NCBI GenBank assembly: GCA_030691295.1
Contig: JAUYEQ010000364.1
Coordinates: 1-12,938, forward strand
DNA: 12,938 bases
DNA from: Bacteroidota bacterium
GTDB taxonomy: Bacteria > Bacteroidota > Bacteroidia > Bacteroidales > Prolixibacteraceae
Reading direction: 5' to 3'
Below, piece by piece: positions 1-7,776 of this stretch; within the stretch, counting starts at the first letter, position 1; each line of letters starts with the position of its first letter. Made by a program: the position numbers and the translations under genes. The notes below the pieces were generated by a model. The model was not told the origin of the DNA, did no database searches, and was given only the letters and a program-made list of their open reading frames with translations.

Positions 1-250
1 CCGAAATTGGGTGAATGGGCATAATCCACAGAATATCAACTCCCAGTTCTTTCAGGCGCGGAAGATGAGTTTCGAAAGCCTTAAAAGTTCCTTCAGGCGT
101 ATATTGGCGAATGTTCACTTCGTACAGCACCGAATTTTTTGTCCACTCCGGAATGCCGGTGGTTACTGTAGTGGTTTTTACTGCAGGCTGGCATGCGAAA
201 ATCGCCAAAGCCAGCAATGGAACGAAAAACAGTTTTTTAAATCTATTCAT
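1..250 (-). CDS. GH13 alpha-amylase-family lipoprotein (N-terminal part, cut by window edge)
   Basis: Only the first 83 codons are present; the gene runs off the left edge. The product starts MNRFKKLFFVPLLALAIFAC, a lipoprotein signal peptide with a lipobox ending at Cys20. After a short Thr-rich linker comes IPEWTKNSVLYEVNIRQYTPEGTF, then a stretch ending LGVDILWIMPIHPIS. This is the usual entry into the GH13 (beta/alpha)8 barrel (strand beta1 'YEVNIRQYT', strand beta2 'LGVDILWIMPI'). The catalytic Asp/Glu/Asp lie beyond the edge, so specificity cannot be read. It is the last visible gene of the maltose operon, 100 bp downstream of the SusA-like gene. Family knowledge suggests an alpha-amylase acting on starch or maltodextrin. 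Residues after the Cys (QPAVKTTT) lack the acidic surface-export signal known in Bacteroidetes, so a periplasm-facing anchor is a cautious guess. Confidence 0.85.
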   Translation of the reverse strand, partial: MNRFKKLFFVPLLALAIFACQPAVKTTTVTTGIPEWTKNSVLYEVNIRQYTPEGTFKAFETHLPRLKELGVDILWIMPIHPIS

Positions 251-350
251 AGTATGATGTTTTAGAATGTTGTCGTTATTGTAATTGTTATCAAATGTTG
301 CGCGTTTCTTGTTTTACTGGTAACTGCGACTGACCACTGATCATTTTCGC

Positions 351-2192
351 CTATTTCAATTCAATAATCATGGCCGACATGGCTGGTACTTTCAGGTTTT
401 TCAGGTCGGAAAATCTTGTTTCCGAAATCACCTCTTTTCCTGAAGTACAATTACCCATTATTTCGCTGAAACGACTGGTTTCAATGGTCTTTTCCTGCGA
501 ATTTTTATTCATCACAACCATCACTTTTTGATTCTGATTGTAGCGGAAATACACGTAAACTCCATTTTCAGGCGCAAAATGTTTAAGTTTTCCTGAATGA
601 ATAACTTCGCTGGTTTTTCGCCAGTTCAGTATTTTGCTGAAAAAATCCTGCGCTTGTTTTTGCTGTGTTGTCAAACCTGTGCCGGTAAAAGCATTCACCT
701 GATCGCCGCTCCATCCTCCCGGAAAATCGGAACGGATTACGCCGTGTTCTTCGGTTCCCGGATTCGACATCAGTATTTCGGTTCCGTAGAAAATCTGCGG
801 AATGCCGCGCGTGGTTGCATAATAAGCGATTCCCATTTTCAGTAAATCAAAGTTTTCGCCCAATTGCGTATAAAACCGCGACATATCGTGGTTATCAGGA
901 AAAATAACCAGTTTATCCGGATCGGCATATAAAAAGTCGTTGGCCAGTGCTTCGTAAATGGTTATCAGTCCGCCTCCCCAGGTTTCAGGATTCTTCAAGC
1001 CCTGCACAACAGCATTGTTCAGCGGAAAATCCATTAATCCAGGAAGATAGGAAACATAGCCGTCCTGGTTGATTTTACCCTTTTGCCAGTACGAAACGAC
1101 CGCCGGATTGGTTGTCCATTCCTCGCCAACAATGTAAAAATCGGGATATTCGTCCATGATTCGTTTTGTCCAGTCGGCCATCGCGAACTTATCGGGATAC
1201 GGATAAGTGTCCATTCTGATTCCATCCAATCCTAAATATTCGGTCCACCAAATACTGTTCTGAATCAGGTAGTTCGACACGAATGGATTGCGCTGGTTCA
1301 GGTCGGGCATCGACGGCACAAACCAACCGTCGGCCATCAACCGCTTATCGGTTTCCGAAGCGTACGGATCCTGGTTAACCGTGCGCCGGTGACTGGTAAT
1401 TTTGTATTCAGGATAATAATTGAGCCAATCAGCCGAGGGCATGTCGTCCATCCACCAATGTTCGGAACCGATGTGGTTGAAAATCATGTCCATCATCAGT
1501 TTCATGCCTTTTTGATGAATCGTTTTTCCAAGTTCGCGATATTCTTCGTTGGTTCCGTAACGCGGATCAACCTTGTAAAAATCGGTGGTCGAATAGCCGT
1601 GGTACGAAACCTGTGTCATATTGTTTTCGAGTACCGGGTTGAGCCAAACAGAGGTAAAACCAAGTTTCGACAGGTAATCCAAACTGTTTTTTATTCCCTG
1701 AATGTCGCCTCCGTGACGGCCATTCATGTGTGTACGATTGGGTAATTCTTTCATTCCCGAAACTGCGTCGTTGGCCGGATTTCCGTTTACGAAACGGTCT
1801 GGCGTAATCAGGTAAATCACATCCGAACCGTCGAAACCTTTGCGGCTGGCCGAATTCGGTTCGCGGTTTTTCAACTCGTAATTGTACGAAACCACTTCCT
1901 TTTTGCTTTTCCTGAATTCAATCGGAAAACTTCCGGCTTTGGCTTCCGGAGAAATGGATAAATCGATAAATACGTAGTTGGGATTTTCAAGGCGGCTAAT
2001 CGTCTTGATTTTCACTCCCGAATAATTCAGGGTGATTTCACTCAATGCAATTCCTTCGCCATGAACCATCAACTGAACTGTTGGATTTTTCATGCCTACC
2101 CACCAGAACGTGGGTTCAACGCGGTCAACATTCAACGCAAAAGTTGAAATGCTGAAGGCGATACCGATAATGAATAAATATAGTTTTTTCAT
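351..2192 (-). CDS. SusA-like GH13 neopullulanase / cyclomaltodextrinase
   Basis: A 613-aa exported enzyme predicted to hydrolyse alpha-1,4 links of maltodextrins, cyclodextrins or pullulan in the periplasm. Start chosen at 2192 (MKKLYLFIIGIAFSISTFA), which gives a clean signal peptide; the reading frame extends upstream to 2321 only through a palindromic repeat. Residues about 21-110 fit the N-terminal beta-sandwich of cyclomaltodextrinases. The barrel follows with conserved region I DMIFNH (235-240), region II GIRMD with nucleophile Asp328, region III VGEEW with acid/base Glu357, and region IV PDNHD with Asp436. All three catalytic residues are present. Residues from about 535 form the C-terminal beta domain. 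Length is close to what I recall for Bacteroides SusA. It sits 200 bp after the GH65 gene and 100 bp before a second GH13 gene, so it probably feeds the maltose phosphorolysis pathway. Exact substrate preference is inferred. Confidence 0.93.
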   Translation of the reverse strand: MKKLYLFIIGIAFSISTFALNVDRVEPTFWWVGMKNPTVQLMVHGEGIALSEITLNYSGVKIKTISRLENPNYVFIDLSISPEAKAGSFPIEFRKSKKEVVSYNYELKNREPNSASRKGFDGSDVIYLITPDRFVNGNPANDAVSGMKELPNRTHMNGRHGGDIQGIKNSLDYLSKLGFTSVWLNPVLENNMTQVSYHGYSTTDFYKVDPRYGTNEEYRELGKTIHQKGMKLMMDMIFNHIGSEHWWMDDMPSADWLNYYPEYKITSHRRTVNQDPYASETDKRLMADGWFVPSMPDLNQRNPFVSNYLIQNSIWWTEYLGLDGIRMDTYPYPDKFAMADWTKRIMDEYPDFYIVGEEWTTNPAVVSYWQKGKINQDGYVSYLPGLMDFPLNNAVVQGLKNPETWGGGLITIYEALANDFLYADPDKLVIFPDNHDMSRFYTQLGENFDLLKMGIAYYATTRGIPQIFYGTEILMSNPGTEEHGVIRSDFPGGWSGDQVNAFTGTGLTTQQKQAQDFFSKILNWRKTSEVIHSGKLKHFAPENGVYVYFRYNQNQKVMVVMNKNSQEKTIETSRFSEIMGNCTSGKEVISETRFSDLKNLKVPAMSAMIIELK

Positions 2193-2236
2193 GTTGTTTA
2201 TTTTATAAGCTTCCCCTAAAGAGCTTGTCAAAAAAA

Positions 2237-2335
2237 CTCTGTGTTTCTCTGTGTTTTTACTCTGTGTAACTCTGTGGTGAAAAAGAATAATTGAACCACA
2301 GAGTTTATCAGAGTTACCCACCGAGTTTCACAGAG
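2237..2335. repeat. large imperfect inverted repeat (CTCTGTG family)
   Basis: Left arm 2237-2278 and right arm 2295-2335 are near reverse complements around a 16-nt loop. The innermost 11 bp (ACTCTGTGGT / ACCACAGAGT side) match perfectly and outer parts match with a few mismatches. Each arm is itself built from degenerate CTCTGTG/AACTCTG units. The element fills half of the 200-bp gap between the GH65 gene and the SusA-like gene. It could fold as a long hairpin in the operon mRNA. The unit resembles dispersed palindromes that I recall from many Bacteroidota genomes; this was not searched. Confidence 0.85.
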
Positions 2336-2392
2336 AGAAGTTATCGTAATATTTACTTTTTTGTTAGCCTCCTTAAAGAATATCTTAGTTAA

Positions 2393-4702
2393 TTATTGTT
2401 TAATTGTTATTTCCTTTCTCGCCTGCAAATGGTGCGATTGTCCGTGAACGACCAAATCGATGTTTACCTTCGAATGGTTGTAAACGCTAAATTGCTTTTT
2501 GTCCATTTTAAATTCCAGATGTGCTTCGCGGAAATTCAGGCGAAAAGAATACGAATTCCAGCCTTCAGGAATAAACGGGGTGAAATTTAACTGGCCGTTT
2601 CGCACGCGCATTCCGCCAAAACCCTGCACGAAAGCCATCCACGTTCCGCCCATGCTGGTGATGTGCAGCCCGTCGCAGGTGTCGTTGTTGTAATCGTCCA
2701 AATCGAGGCGGGCGGTGCGTAAATACATTTCGTAGGCTTTCTCCTGCCGGCCCAAACTGGCTGCCAGAATTGAATGGATACAGCTCGAAAGTGACGATTC
2801 GTGCACAGTGAGCGGTTCGTAAAAATCGAAGTGCCGCTCCAGACTTTCCTTGTCGAATTCATCCTCGAACCAGAATATACTTTGCAGTGTATCAGCCTGT
2901 TTAATGTATGGCGAACGCAAAATCCGGTCCCACGACCATTTCTGGTTTATCGGTCGGTCTTCCGGTTTTAGCTGACTTACCGGAATCAGTTCTTTATCGA
3001 GAAAACCATCTTGCTGAAGGTAGATTTTCCGGTTAAAATCGTAGGGAAAATACATGTCTTTTATGATCTTCTTCCAGCGCGAAGTTTCTTTCAACTCTTT
3101 CAGTTTGAGTTTTTTTACCAGGTCTTCGAATAAAAGCGGGTGCTCTTTCTTCAGATAATCAATGGCTTCGAGCGTATATTTTAAAGTCCAAACCGCGATG
3201 TAGTTGGTGTGGAAATTATTGTTCACATTGTTCTCGTACTCATTTGGCCCGGTAACGCCCAGCATCACGAATTTCTTTTTTTCTTCCGACCAGTTGATGC
3301 GCTGGCTCCAGAAACGCGACAAGGCAAGCAACACCTCGAAACCATAAGGAGCGAGATAATCCTGGTCGCCGGAATAATTGATATAATTGTAAATGGCATA
3401 AGCAATTGCGCCGTTGCGGTGAATTTCCTCGAAGGTAATTTCCCACTCGTTGTGGCATTCTTCACCATTGATGGTCACCATCGGGTAAAGTGCAGCACCG
3501 TCAGTAAAACCAAGTTTTTCGGCATTTTCGATGGCTTTTGGCAAATGCTTGTAGCGGTACAAAAGTAGATTCTTGGATACCATTTGTGGGGAAGTGCCGA
3601 GTTCGAACGGCAAACAATATGCTTCTGTATCCCAATAAGTTACGCCACCGTATTTTTCGCCGGTAAAACCTTTTGGACCGATGTTCAGTCTTTCGTCATC
3701 GCCCAGATAAGTTTGGTTGAGCTGGAAAATATTGAACCTGATTCCCTGTTGGGCAGCAACGTCGCCTTCAATGCGGATGTCGCTCGTTTCCCAACGCTTT
3801 TTCCATGCTTTTTCCTGACGAATAAATAACTTTTCGAATCCAGCTTCAGAGGCCTTTTTAATTTCTTTTTCAGTAACATCCTGAAGTTTATTTGCCGGAT
3901 GATAAAGTGTAGAAACAATGGCAGCATATTTTTCGATGCAAATTTCATCACCCTGAATTACTTCAACCTGAAATTCCGAAGCAATGTATTTTTCCTTCTG
4001 AATGGGTGAAAGTACCGGTTCAATCAGTGTCCCGTTCAGCCATGTTTTGAAATTCATTCCGGTACAAACCTGAAAAGCTGTTTTTTTGGTTTCCATGCAA
4101 ACAAAGCCGACAGAACCATTTATTTTGGAGGCTTTTTCGATCCAGAAGTTTTCGTCGTAATTCGAATCTTCGTTCACCACATTTCCGTCGATGTAGGGAG
4201 TAGCAGTAATTTTTCCTGAAAAATTCAAGGCTTTTATGGTGTATCGAATAGCGCCAATTTCCTGATCGGCAATGCTCAAAAATCGTTTGGCATTTACTTC
4301 AACCTGTTTTCCTGATGAAAGCTGAGCCACAAATCGGCGCGAAAGCAAACCGGAATTCATGTCCAGATCGCGGTAAAACGAAAGGATTTCGGTTTTGGCC
4401 AAATCCAACTCTTCGCCATCAACCGTAACGTTGATACCGATCCAATTGGTAGCATTCAGGATTTTGGCAAAATATTCAGGATAGCCGTTTTTCCACCAGC
4501 CAACACGGGTTTTGTCGGGATAATAAACACCGCCCACGTAACTGCCCTGAAGGCTGTCGCCGCTGTATTTTTCTTCGAAGTTGGCTCGCTGTCCGCTCCG
4601 TCCGTTGCCAATACTCAGCAAACTTTCAGTAATGCGGTTTTCTTCGGGATGGAATCCTTCTTCTATTATTTTCCACTCATCGTGTATGATGTAGTTTTTC
4701 AT
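2393..4702 (-). CDS. mapA: GH65 family glycoside phosphorylase, probable maltose phosphorylase
   Basis: A 769-aa protein without a signal peptide, so cytoplasmic. Family GH65 inverting phosphorylases convert maltose plus phosphate to glucose and beta-D-glucose-1-phosphate. Visible landmarks are an N-terminal beta-sandwich to about residue 270, the motif TYWDTE (355-360), the catalytic loop VTGPNEYENN with general acid Glu488, KQAD (601-604) of the substrate-binding loop, and HESSLS (634-639), the phosphate-binding region. The C-terminal beta part carries ITSMGGTWMAFVQGFGGMRV (681-700). Start is placed at the ATG at 4702 (MKNYIIHDEWKIIEEGF), the typical family N-terminus; a TTG at 4747 in the same frame would add 15 unconserved residues. 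Maltose rather than trehalose or kojibiose as substrate is inferred from neighbours: pgmB, which uses the beta-anomer product, a maltose-type MFS carrier and two GH13 enzymes. Confidence 0.9.
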   Translation of the reverse strand: MKNYIIHDEWKIIEEGFHPEENRITESLLSIGNGRSGQRANFEEKYSGDSLQGSYVGGVYYPDKTRVGWWKNGYPEYFAKILNATNWIGINVTVDGEELDLAKTEILSFYRDLDMNSGLLSRRFVAQLSSGKQVEVNAKRFLSIADQEIGAIRYTIKALNFSGKITATPYIDGNVVNEDSNYDENFWIEKASKINGSVGFVCMETKKTAFQVCTGMNFKTWLNGTLIEPVLSPIQKEKYIASEFQVEVIQGDEICIEKYAAIVSTLYHPANKLQDVTEKEIKKASEAGFEKLFIRQEKAWKKRWETSDIRIEGDVAAQQGIRFNIFQLNQTYLGDDERLNIGPKGFTGEKYGGVTYWDTEAYCLPFELGTSPQMVSKNLLLYRYKHLPKAIENAEKLGFTDGAALYPMVTINGEECHNEWEITFEEIHRNGAIAYAIYNYINYSGDQDYLAPYGFEVLLALSRFWSQRINWSEEKKKFVMLGVTGPNEYENNVNNNFHTNYIAVWTLKYTLEAIDYLKKEHPLLFEDLVKKLKLKELKETSRWKKIIKDMYFPYDFNRKIYLQQDGFLDKELIPVSQLKPEDRPINQKWSWDRILRSPYIKQADTLQSIFWFEDEFDKESLERHFDFYEPLTVHESSLSSCIHSILAASLGRQEKAYEMYLRTARLDLDDYNNDTCDGLHITSMGGTWMAFVQGFGGMRVRNGQLNFTPFIPEGWNSYSFRLNFREAHLEFKMDKKQFSVYNHSKVNIDLVVHGQSHHLQARKEITIKQ

Positions 4703-4790
4703 ACTGTATTTTGTTAATCCTGATGTAAATTCAGGTATAAATTTCAAATTGTTTTCTTTGCTCTAGCTTCTGTTATATACCTTATTGCCA

Positions 4791-4981
4791 TTCCGTCCGA
4801 ATAATGAATAACACTTTTTCAACATTTTCTGCGGACGGTTTTCACTTTTCTTCATTTGTCCCGGGGTTCCGCTCCTACGTCACTTTACCCCGGTTATTGG
4901 TATTTTGCCCCTTCAGGGCAAGAAACACAATGTAACCGGTGCCCTAATCTTTCCCCCCTCGGGGGAATAAGAAGGGGGCTT
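4791..4981. repeat. GC-rich dispersed intergenic repeat, copy A
   Basis: This roughly 190-bp element lies between the GH65 and pgmB genes. It matches copy B (5672-5849) block by block: TTCCRTCCGAA at the start, CGGACGG about 40 bp later, a CCCCGGG-rich centre, and an end hairpin made of CCCCC-TCGGGGG followed by AAGGGGGCTTGCAG. Inside it CCGTCCG (4793-4799) and CGGACGG (4832-4838) are inverted copies, as are GCCC/GGGC around a TTCA loop near 4910-4920. The last 38 bp overlap the 3' end of pgmB and supply its stop codon. Confidence 0.8.
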
Positions 4982-5633
4982 GCAGTTCTTTTTTTAGTTT
5001 TTCCAGTGTAAATCCATCAAAACCGGGAATTACAAAATCGGCCATTCCAAGTGTTTCGGGTTCGCCGATTCCGACACAGCGCATTCCTGCGTTCCGCGCA
5101 GCTTCGATTCCGGCAATGGCATCTTCGAAAACCACACAGTTTTCAGGCAAAACACTTAGCCATTCGGCACCTTTCAGAAATACTTCAGGATTTGGTTTGG
5201 CCTCAGTGATGGAATTTCCATCGACCACTGCATCAAACATTTCGGTAAGTTGAATTCGTTCCAAAATCATTGGTGAGTTTTTACTGGCCGATCCGAGCGC
5301 GATTTTGATACCGTTATTTTTTAATTCCTGAAGGAATTCAGGAACTCCCGGAAGAATTTCTTCAGGAGTCATTTCCTCGATGTAAGTCACATAGAGCGTG
5401 TTTTTCTTTTCGGCCATCGTCCGTTTTTCAGGCTCCGAAAATTGTAATCCGCCAATTTCGAGCAGAATTTCGAGCGACGCCATGCGACTGACTCCTTTCA
5501 GCCGTTCGTTGTTTTCAAGAGTAAATTCAAACCCAAGTTCTTCTGCAAGGGCTTTCCATGCAATGAAATGGTATTTGGCGGTATCAACAATCACCCCATC
5601 GAGGTCAAAAATGCAAGCTTCTATTTTCTTCAC
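4944..5633 (-). CDS. pgmB: beta-phosphoglucomutase (HAD superfamily)
   Basis: Converts beta-D-glucose-1-phosphate to glucose-6-phosphate in the cytoplasm, the step after maltose phosphorylase. The 229-aa product begins (M)KKIEACIFDLDGVIVDTAKYHF. Visible catalytic residues are nucleophile Asp10, acid/base Asp12, Thr18, His22, KGVSR (46-50) of the cap, SASK (115-118), Lys146 in EAKPNP, and Glu170-Asp171 for Mg binding. All line up with the Lactococcus lactis enzyme. The start is set at a GTG at 5633, since the ATGs further up lie in translated intergenic repeat and would add 53 unrelated residues. The last 11 or so residues (APFLFPRGGKD) are encoded by repeat copy A, which also gives the TAG stop, so the native C-terminus was probably replaced or extended. 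It follows the MFS gene by 216 bp and precedes the GH65 gene by 241 bp, same strand. Confidence 0.93.
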   Translation of the reverse strand: MKKIEACIFDLDGVIVDTAKYHFIAWKALAEELGFEFTLENNERLKGVSRMASLEILLEIGGLQFSEPEKRTMAEKKNTLYVTYIEEMTPEEILPGVPEFLQELKNNGIKIALGSASKNSPMILERIQLTEMFDAVVDGNSITEAKPNPEVFLKGAEWLSVLPENCVVFEDAIAGIEAARNAGMRCVGIGEPETLGMADFVIPGFDGFTLEKLKKELQAPFLFPRGGKD

Positions 5634-5671
5634 GTTTCTTTTAATTAGTTCAATTTTCAAGGTCAATGCCG

Positions 5672-5849
5672 TTCCATCCGAAAAGAGTTCGTCACTCTTC
5701 TTTTCATTTTCTCGCGGACGGGATTCCACCTTTTTCATTTCCCCCGGGCTGAAACCCGGGGCTGCAAATATTTTGCTCCTCTGGAGCTGCACTGTAATTC
5801 ATGCGGTAGCCCAAAGCTTTCCCCCTTCGGGGGAACGGGAAGGGGGCTG
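5672..5849. repeat. GC-rich dispersed intergenic repeat, copy B
   Basis: Second copy of the element at 4791-4981. It fills most of the gap between the MFS gene and pgmB and begins right after the MFS stop codon. It contains CCCCGGGCTGAAACCCGGGG-like inverted arms (5743-5763), a GCTCC TCT GGAGC hairpin (5775-5787), and a CCCCC TT CGGGGG hairpin (5821-5833) followed by AAGGGGGCTGC. These make several strong potential hairpins in the mRNA. Both copies keep the same orientation and block order but differ in the centre. Confidence 0.8.
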
Positions 5850-7364
5850 CTACTTCTGATCCACATCATCAACAAACAATACACTTACAGCAGCAATCAG
5901 CAAGGATACGCCACCGAGAACGAGGGCATAAATTGCATGTCCGCCAAACAAAGATTTGGTAAAAAATCCGAGGATACTGGCTGCGAAGATTTGCGGGATC
6001 ACAATGAAGAAATTAAAAATTCCCATGTATGTTCCCATTTTCTGGGCGGGCAATGAGCCGGTTAAAATCGCATAAGGCATCGATAAAATACTTGCCCAGG
6101 CAATTCCAACGCCCACCATTGAAACCAGCAATAGATTCGGATCTTTGATCACATAGAATGACATCAGGCCGATTCCGCCAATTACCAGCGAAATTGCATG
6201 TGCCATTTTCCGGCTGGTCGCTTTGGCCAAAACAGGAAGGACAAATGCCATGACTGCGGCAAATCCGTTGTAAATTGCGAACAAAAAACCAACCCAGTTG
6301 GCGCCTTTGTTATATAATTCAGTGGTGGTATCGCTGGTTCCATAAATGTGACTGGTAACCGCAGAAGTAGAATAAATCCACATTGCAAACAAAGCGAACC
6401 ATGAAAAGAACTGAACAACGGCCAATTGCTTCATGGCTTTGGGCATGTTCATCAAATCGGTCATCACCTCAACCAAACCGTTCCGGGCAAGTCCCTGTCG
6501 GGTATTCCAACCGGTTATCAGCAAAATGATCCCGAAAACTGCCAGACCAACAGAAATCACATACAGTTCCTTTTCCCAGCCCAGCAAAAAAATCAGGTAA
6601 CTAAACCCGGTTCCAACCAGCAACCAAATAAATCCCTGTTTGAAAAAGCTTTTCAACAATTCAACCGGTGTGCGATAAACGAAACGCGACAGTCCCTGAC
6701 TTTGAATGTTCTCTTCTTCAAATTCGTTCAGTTCATCCGGAGAATATTCTTTGGTACGGAATACGGTCCATAAAACAGCAAGAAGAAATACAGCACCGCC
6801 CAGATAAAAAGCATACCTGACGGAAGGTGGAATTTTCTCGCCAGCTTCGGGCACATTGGCTACCCCAAGCCATTCACTAAGAATGTAAGGCAACCCCGAA
6901 GCAATCACGGCTCCCAATCCGATGAAGAAACTCTGCATGGCAAATCCACGGGTACGCTGCTGGCTCGGAAGCATGTCGCCCACAAAGGCACGAAACGGTT
7001 CCATCGAAATGTTGATGGAGGCATCCATGATCCAGAGCATTCCGGCAGCTATCCAAAGCGAAGGCGAATTGGGCATGACCAGCAATGCCAGCGAAGCCAG
7101 AATAGCGCCAAGCAGAAAAAATGGCCGGCGCCGACCGAAACGACCCCATGTTTTATCGCTCAAATGACCGATAATCGGTTGCATAATCAAACCGGTTACC
7201 GGAGCAGCGATCCAAAGAATGGGGATGTCGTCAACATTGGCGCCAAGGGTTTCGAAAATACGGCTGACATTGGCATTTTGCAGCGCAAAGCCAAACTGTA
7301 TGCCCAAAAAGCCAAAACTCATGTTCCAGATTTGCCAAAAACTTAATTCGGGTTTCTTCTTCAT
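5850..7364 (-). CDS. MFS sugar transporter, probable maltose/H+ symporter (SLC45/GPH-like)
   Basis: A 504-aa polytopic inner-membrane protein, about 12 hydrophobic segments, predicted to import maltose or a related disaccharide. The N-terminus SFWQIWNMSFGFLGIQFGFA (8-27) and the following ALQNANVSRIFETLGA are typical of MFS carriers found in maltose and sucrose loci. An MFS motif A-like loop GHLSDKTWGRFGRRRP (66-81) sits between segments 2 and 3. A charged cytoplasmic loop (204-225, with EFEEEN) marks the middle of the protein. The start is the ATG at 7364; the frame continues to 7427 only through a repeat hairpin that encodes a spurious KPPLLGEVWRGL. It is the first gene of the operon, with pgmB and the maltose phosphorylase downstream, which supports maltose as substrate. 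Sucrose or another glucoside cannot be excluded from sequence alone. Confidence 0.9.
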   Translation of the reverse strand: MKKKPELSFWQIWNMSFGFLGIQFGFALQNANVSRIFETLGANVDDIPILWIAAPVTGLIMQPIIGHLSDKTWGRFGRRRPFFLLGAILASLALLVMPNSPSLWIAAGMLWIMDASINISMEPFRAFVGDMLPSQQRTRGFAMQSFFIGLGAVIASGLPYILSEWLGVANVPEAGEKIPPSVRYAFYLGGAVFLLAVLWTVFRTKEYSPDELNEFEEENIQSQGLSRFVYRTPVELLKSFFKQGFIWLLVGTGFSYLIFLLGWEKELYVISVGLAVFGIILLITGWNTRQGLARNGLVEVMTDLMNMPKAMKQLAVVQFFSWFALFAMWIYSTSAVTSHIYGTSDTTTELYNKGANWVGFLFAIYNGFAAVMAFVLPVLAKATSRKMAHAISLVIGGIGLMSFYVIKDPNLLLVSMVGVGIAWASILSMPYAILTGSLPAQKMGTYMGIFNFFIVIPQIFAASILGFFTKSLFGGHAIYALVLGGVSLLIAAVSVLFVDDVDQK

Positions 7365-7393
7365 TGGTTTAATTTTTAAAAGCCCCCTCCAAA

Positions 7394-7412
7394 CCTCCCC
7401 CAAAAGGGGAGG
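7394..7412. repeat. CCTCCCC hairpin, short relative of the end hairpin of copies A and B
   Basis: Perfect 7-bp arms CCTCCCC (7394-7400) and GGGGAGG (7406-7412) enclose a 5-nt loop. It is preceded by AAAGCCCCCTCC, the same AGCCCCCT signature found (inverted) at the end of copies A and B. It lies about 30 nt upstream of the MFS start codon, inside the predicted 5' untranslated leader. Confidence 0.7.
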
Positions 7413-7590
7413 CTTAAAAAGAAGCAAGTTCTGAATTTGCGCGTATAATCATACTCTAACCTGAAATCAAAAATATCAAGTCACAAAGACATCATGTAAT
7501 GTTTGGGATTAATAACAGTTTGCCCCGGGGATTCCCGGAAAAACCTTGTGAAGTCGTAAAATGGAATTACAAAAAACGGAATTAACTGCG

Positions 7591-7623
7591 CAAATATAAC
7601 GAAGGATTTTTGAGATATCCAAA
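7591..7623 (-). promoter_or_regulatory. Bacteroidota-type promoter for the maltose operon
   Basis: On the minus strand TTTG (7623-7620) is followed after 21 bp by TATATTTG (7598-7591). This matches the -33 TTTG and -7 TAnnTTTG consensus of the Bacteroidetes primary sigma factor. A transcription start near 7585 would leave a leader of roughly 220 nt before the MFS ATG. Confidence 0.6.
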
Positions 7624-7688
7624 TCTAAAAACCAGTCAAACTCCTTATATGGCAGGTAAAACAGCGGCTTAATGAAAAAATACCGCAT

Positions 7689-7702
7689 TGCAAACGTTTG
7701 CA
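7689..7702. promoter_or_regulatory. CRE-like / LacI-family operator palindrome
   Basis: TGCAAACGTTTGCA is a perfect 14-bp palindrome with the central CG typical of LacI/GalR-family operators, and it fits the CRE pattern TGNAANCGNTNNCA. Its centre is about 110 bp upstream of the predicted maltose operon start site, so it would act as an activator or loop site rather than block that promoter directly, unless a second promoter lies nearer. No LacI-family gene is in the window. Confidence 0.65.
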
Positions 7703-7746
7703 GAAGTAGAGGTGATTTTTTTCAAAAAAAAGAAAAAATTTAGAAT

Positions 7747-7776
7747 TTGTGAAAACCCGAATCCTATTTTTCACAA
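7747..7776. repeat. inverted repeat with 9-bp arms
   Basis: TTGTGAAAA (7747-7755) and TTTTCACAA (7768-7776) are perfect inverted copies around a 12-bp spacer. The site lies 139 bp upstream of the HlyD start and 45 bp from the CRE-like palindrome. It could bind a dimeric regulator, perhaps of the export locus; no such protein is assigned. Confidence 0.5.

Noticed and set aside
2193..2321. In-frame N-terminal extension of the SusA-like protein
   Set aside because: It is translated from the CTCTGTG inverted repeat and precedes a clean signal peptide at 2192.
5634..5792. 53-residue N-terminal extension of PgmB beginning MQLQRSKIFAAPGFSPG
   Set aside because: It is translated from GC-rich repeat copy B; the conserved family N-terminus begins at the GTG at 5633.
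5398..5859. 153-codon plus-strand frame over pgmB and copy B
   Set aside because: Antisense to a well-supported enzyme; low-complexity Ser/Phe-rich product typical of a shadow frame.
7365..7427. 21-residue N-terminal extension of the MFS protein (contains KPPLLGEVWRGL)
   Set aside because: It is encoded by the CCTCCCC repeat hairpin and is not part of the carrier family.
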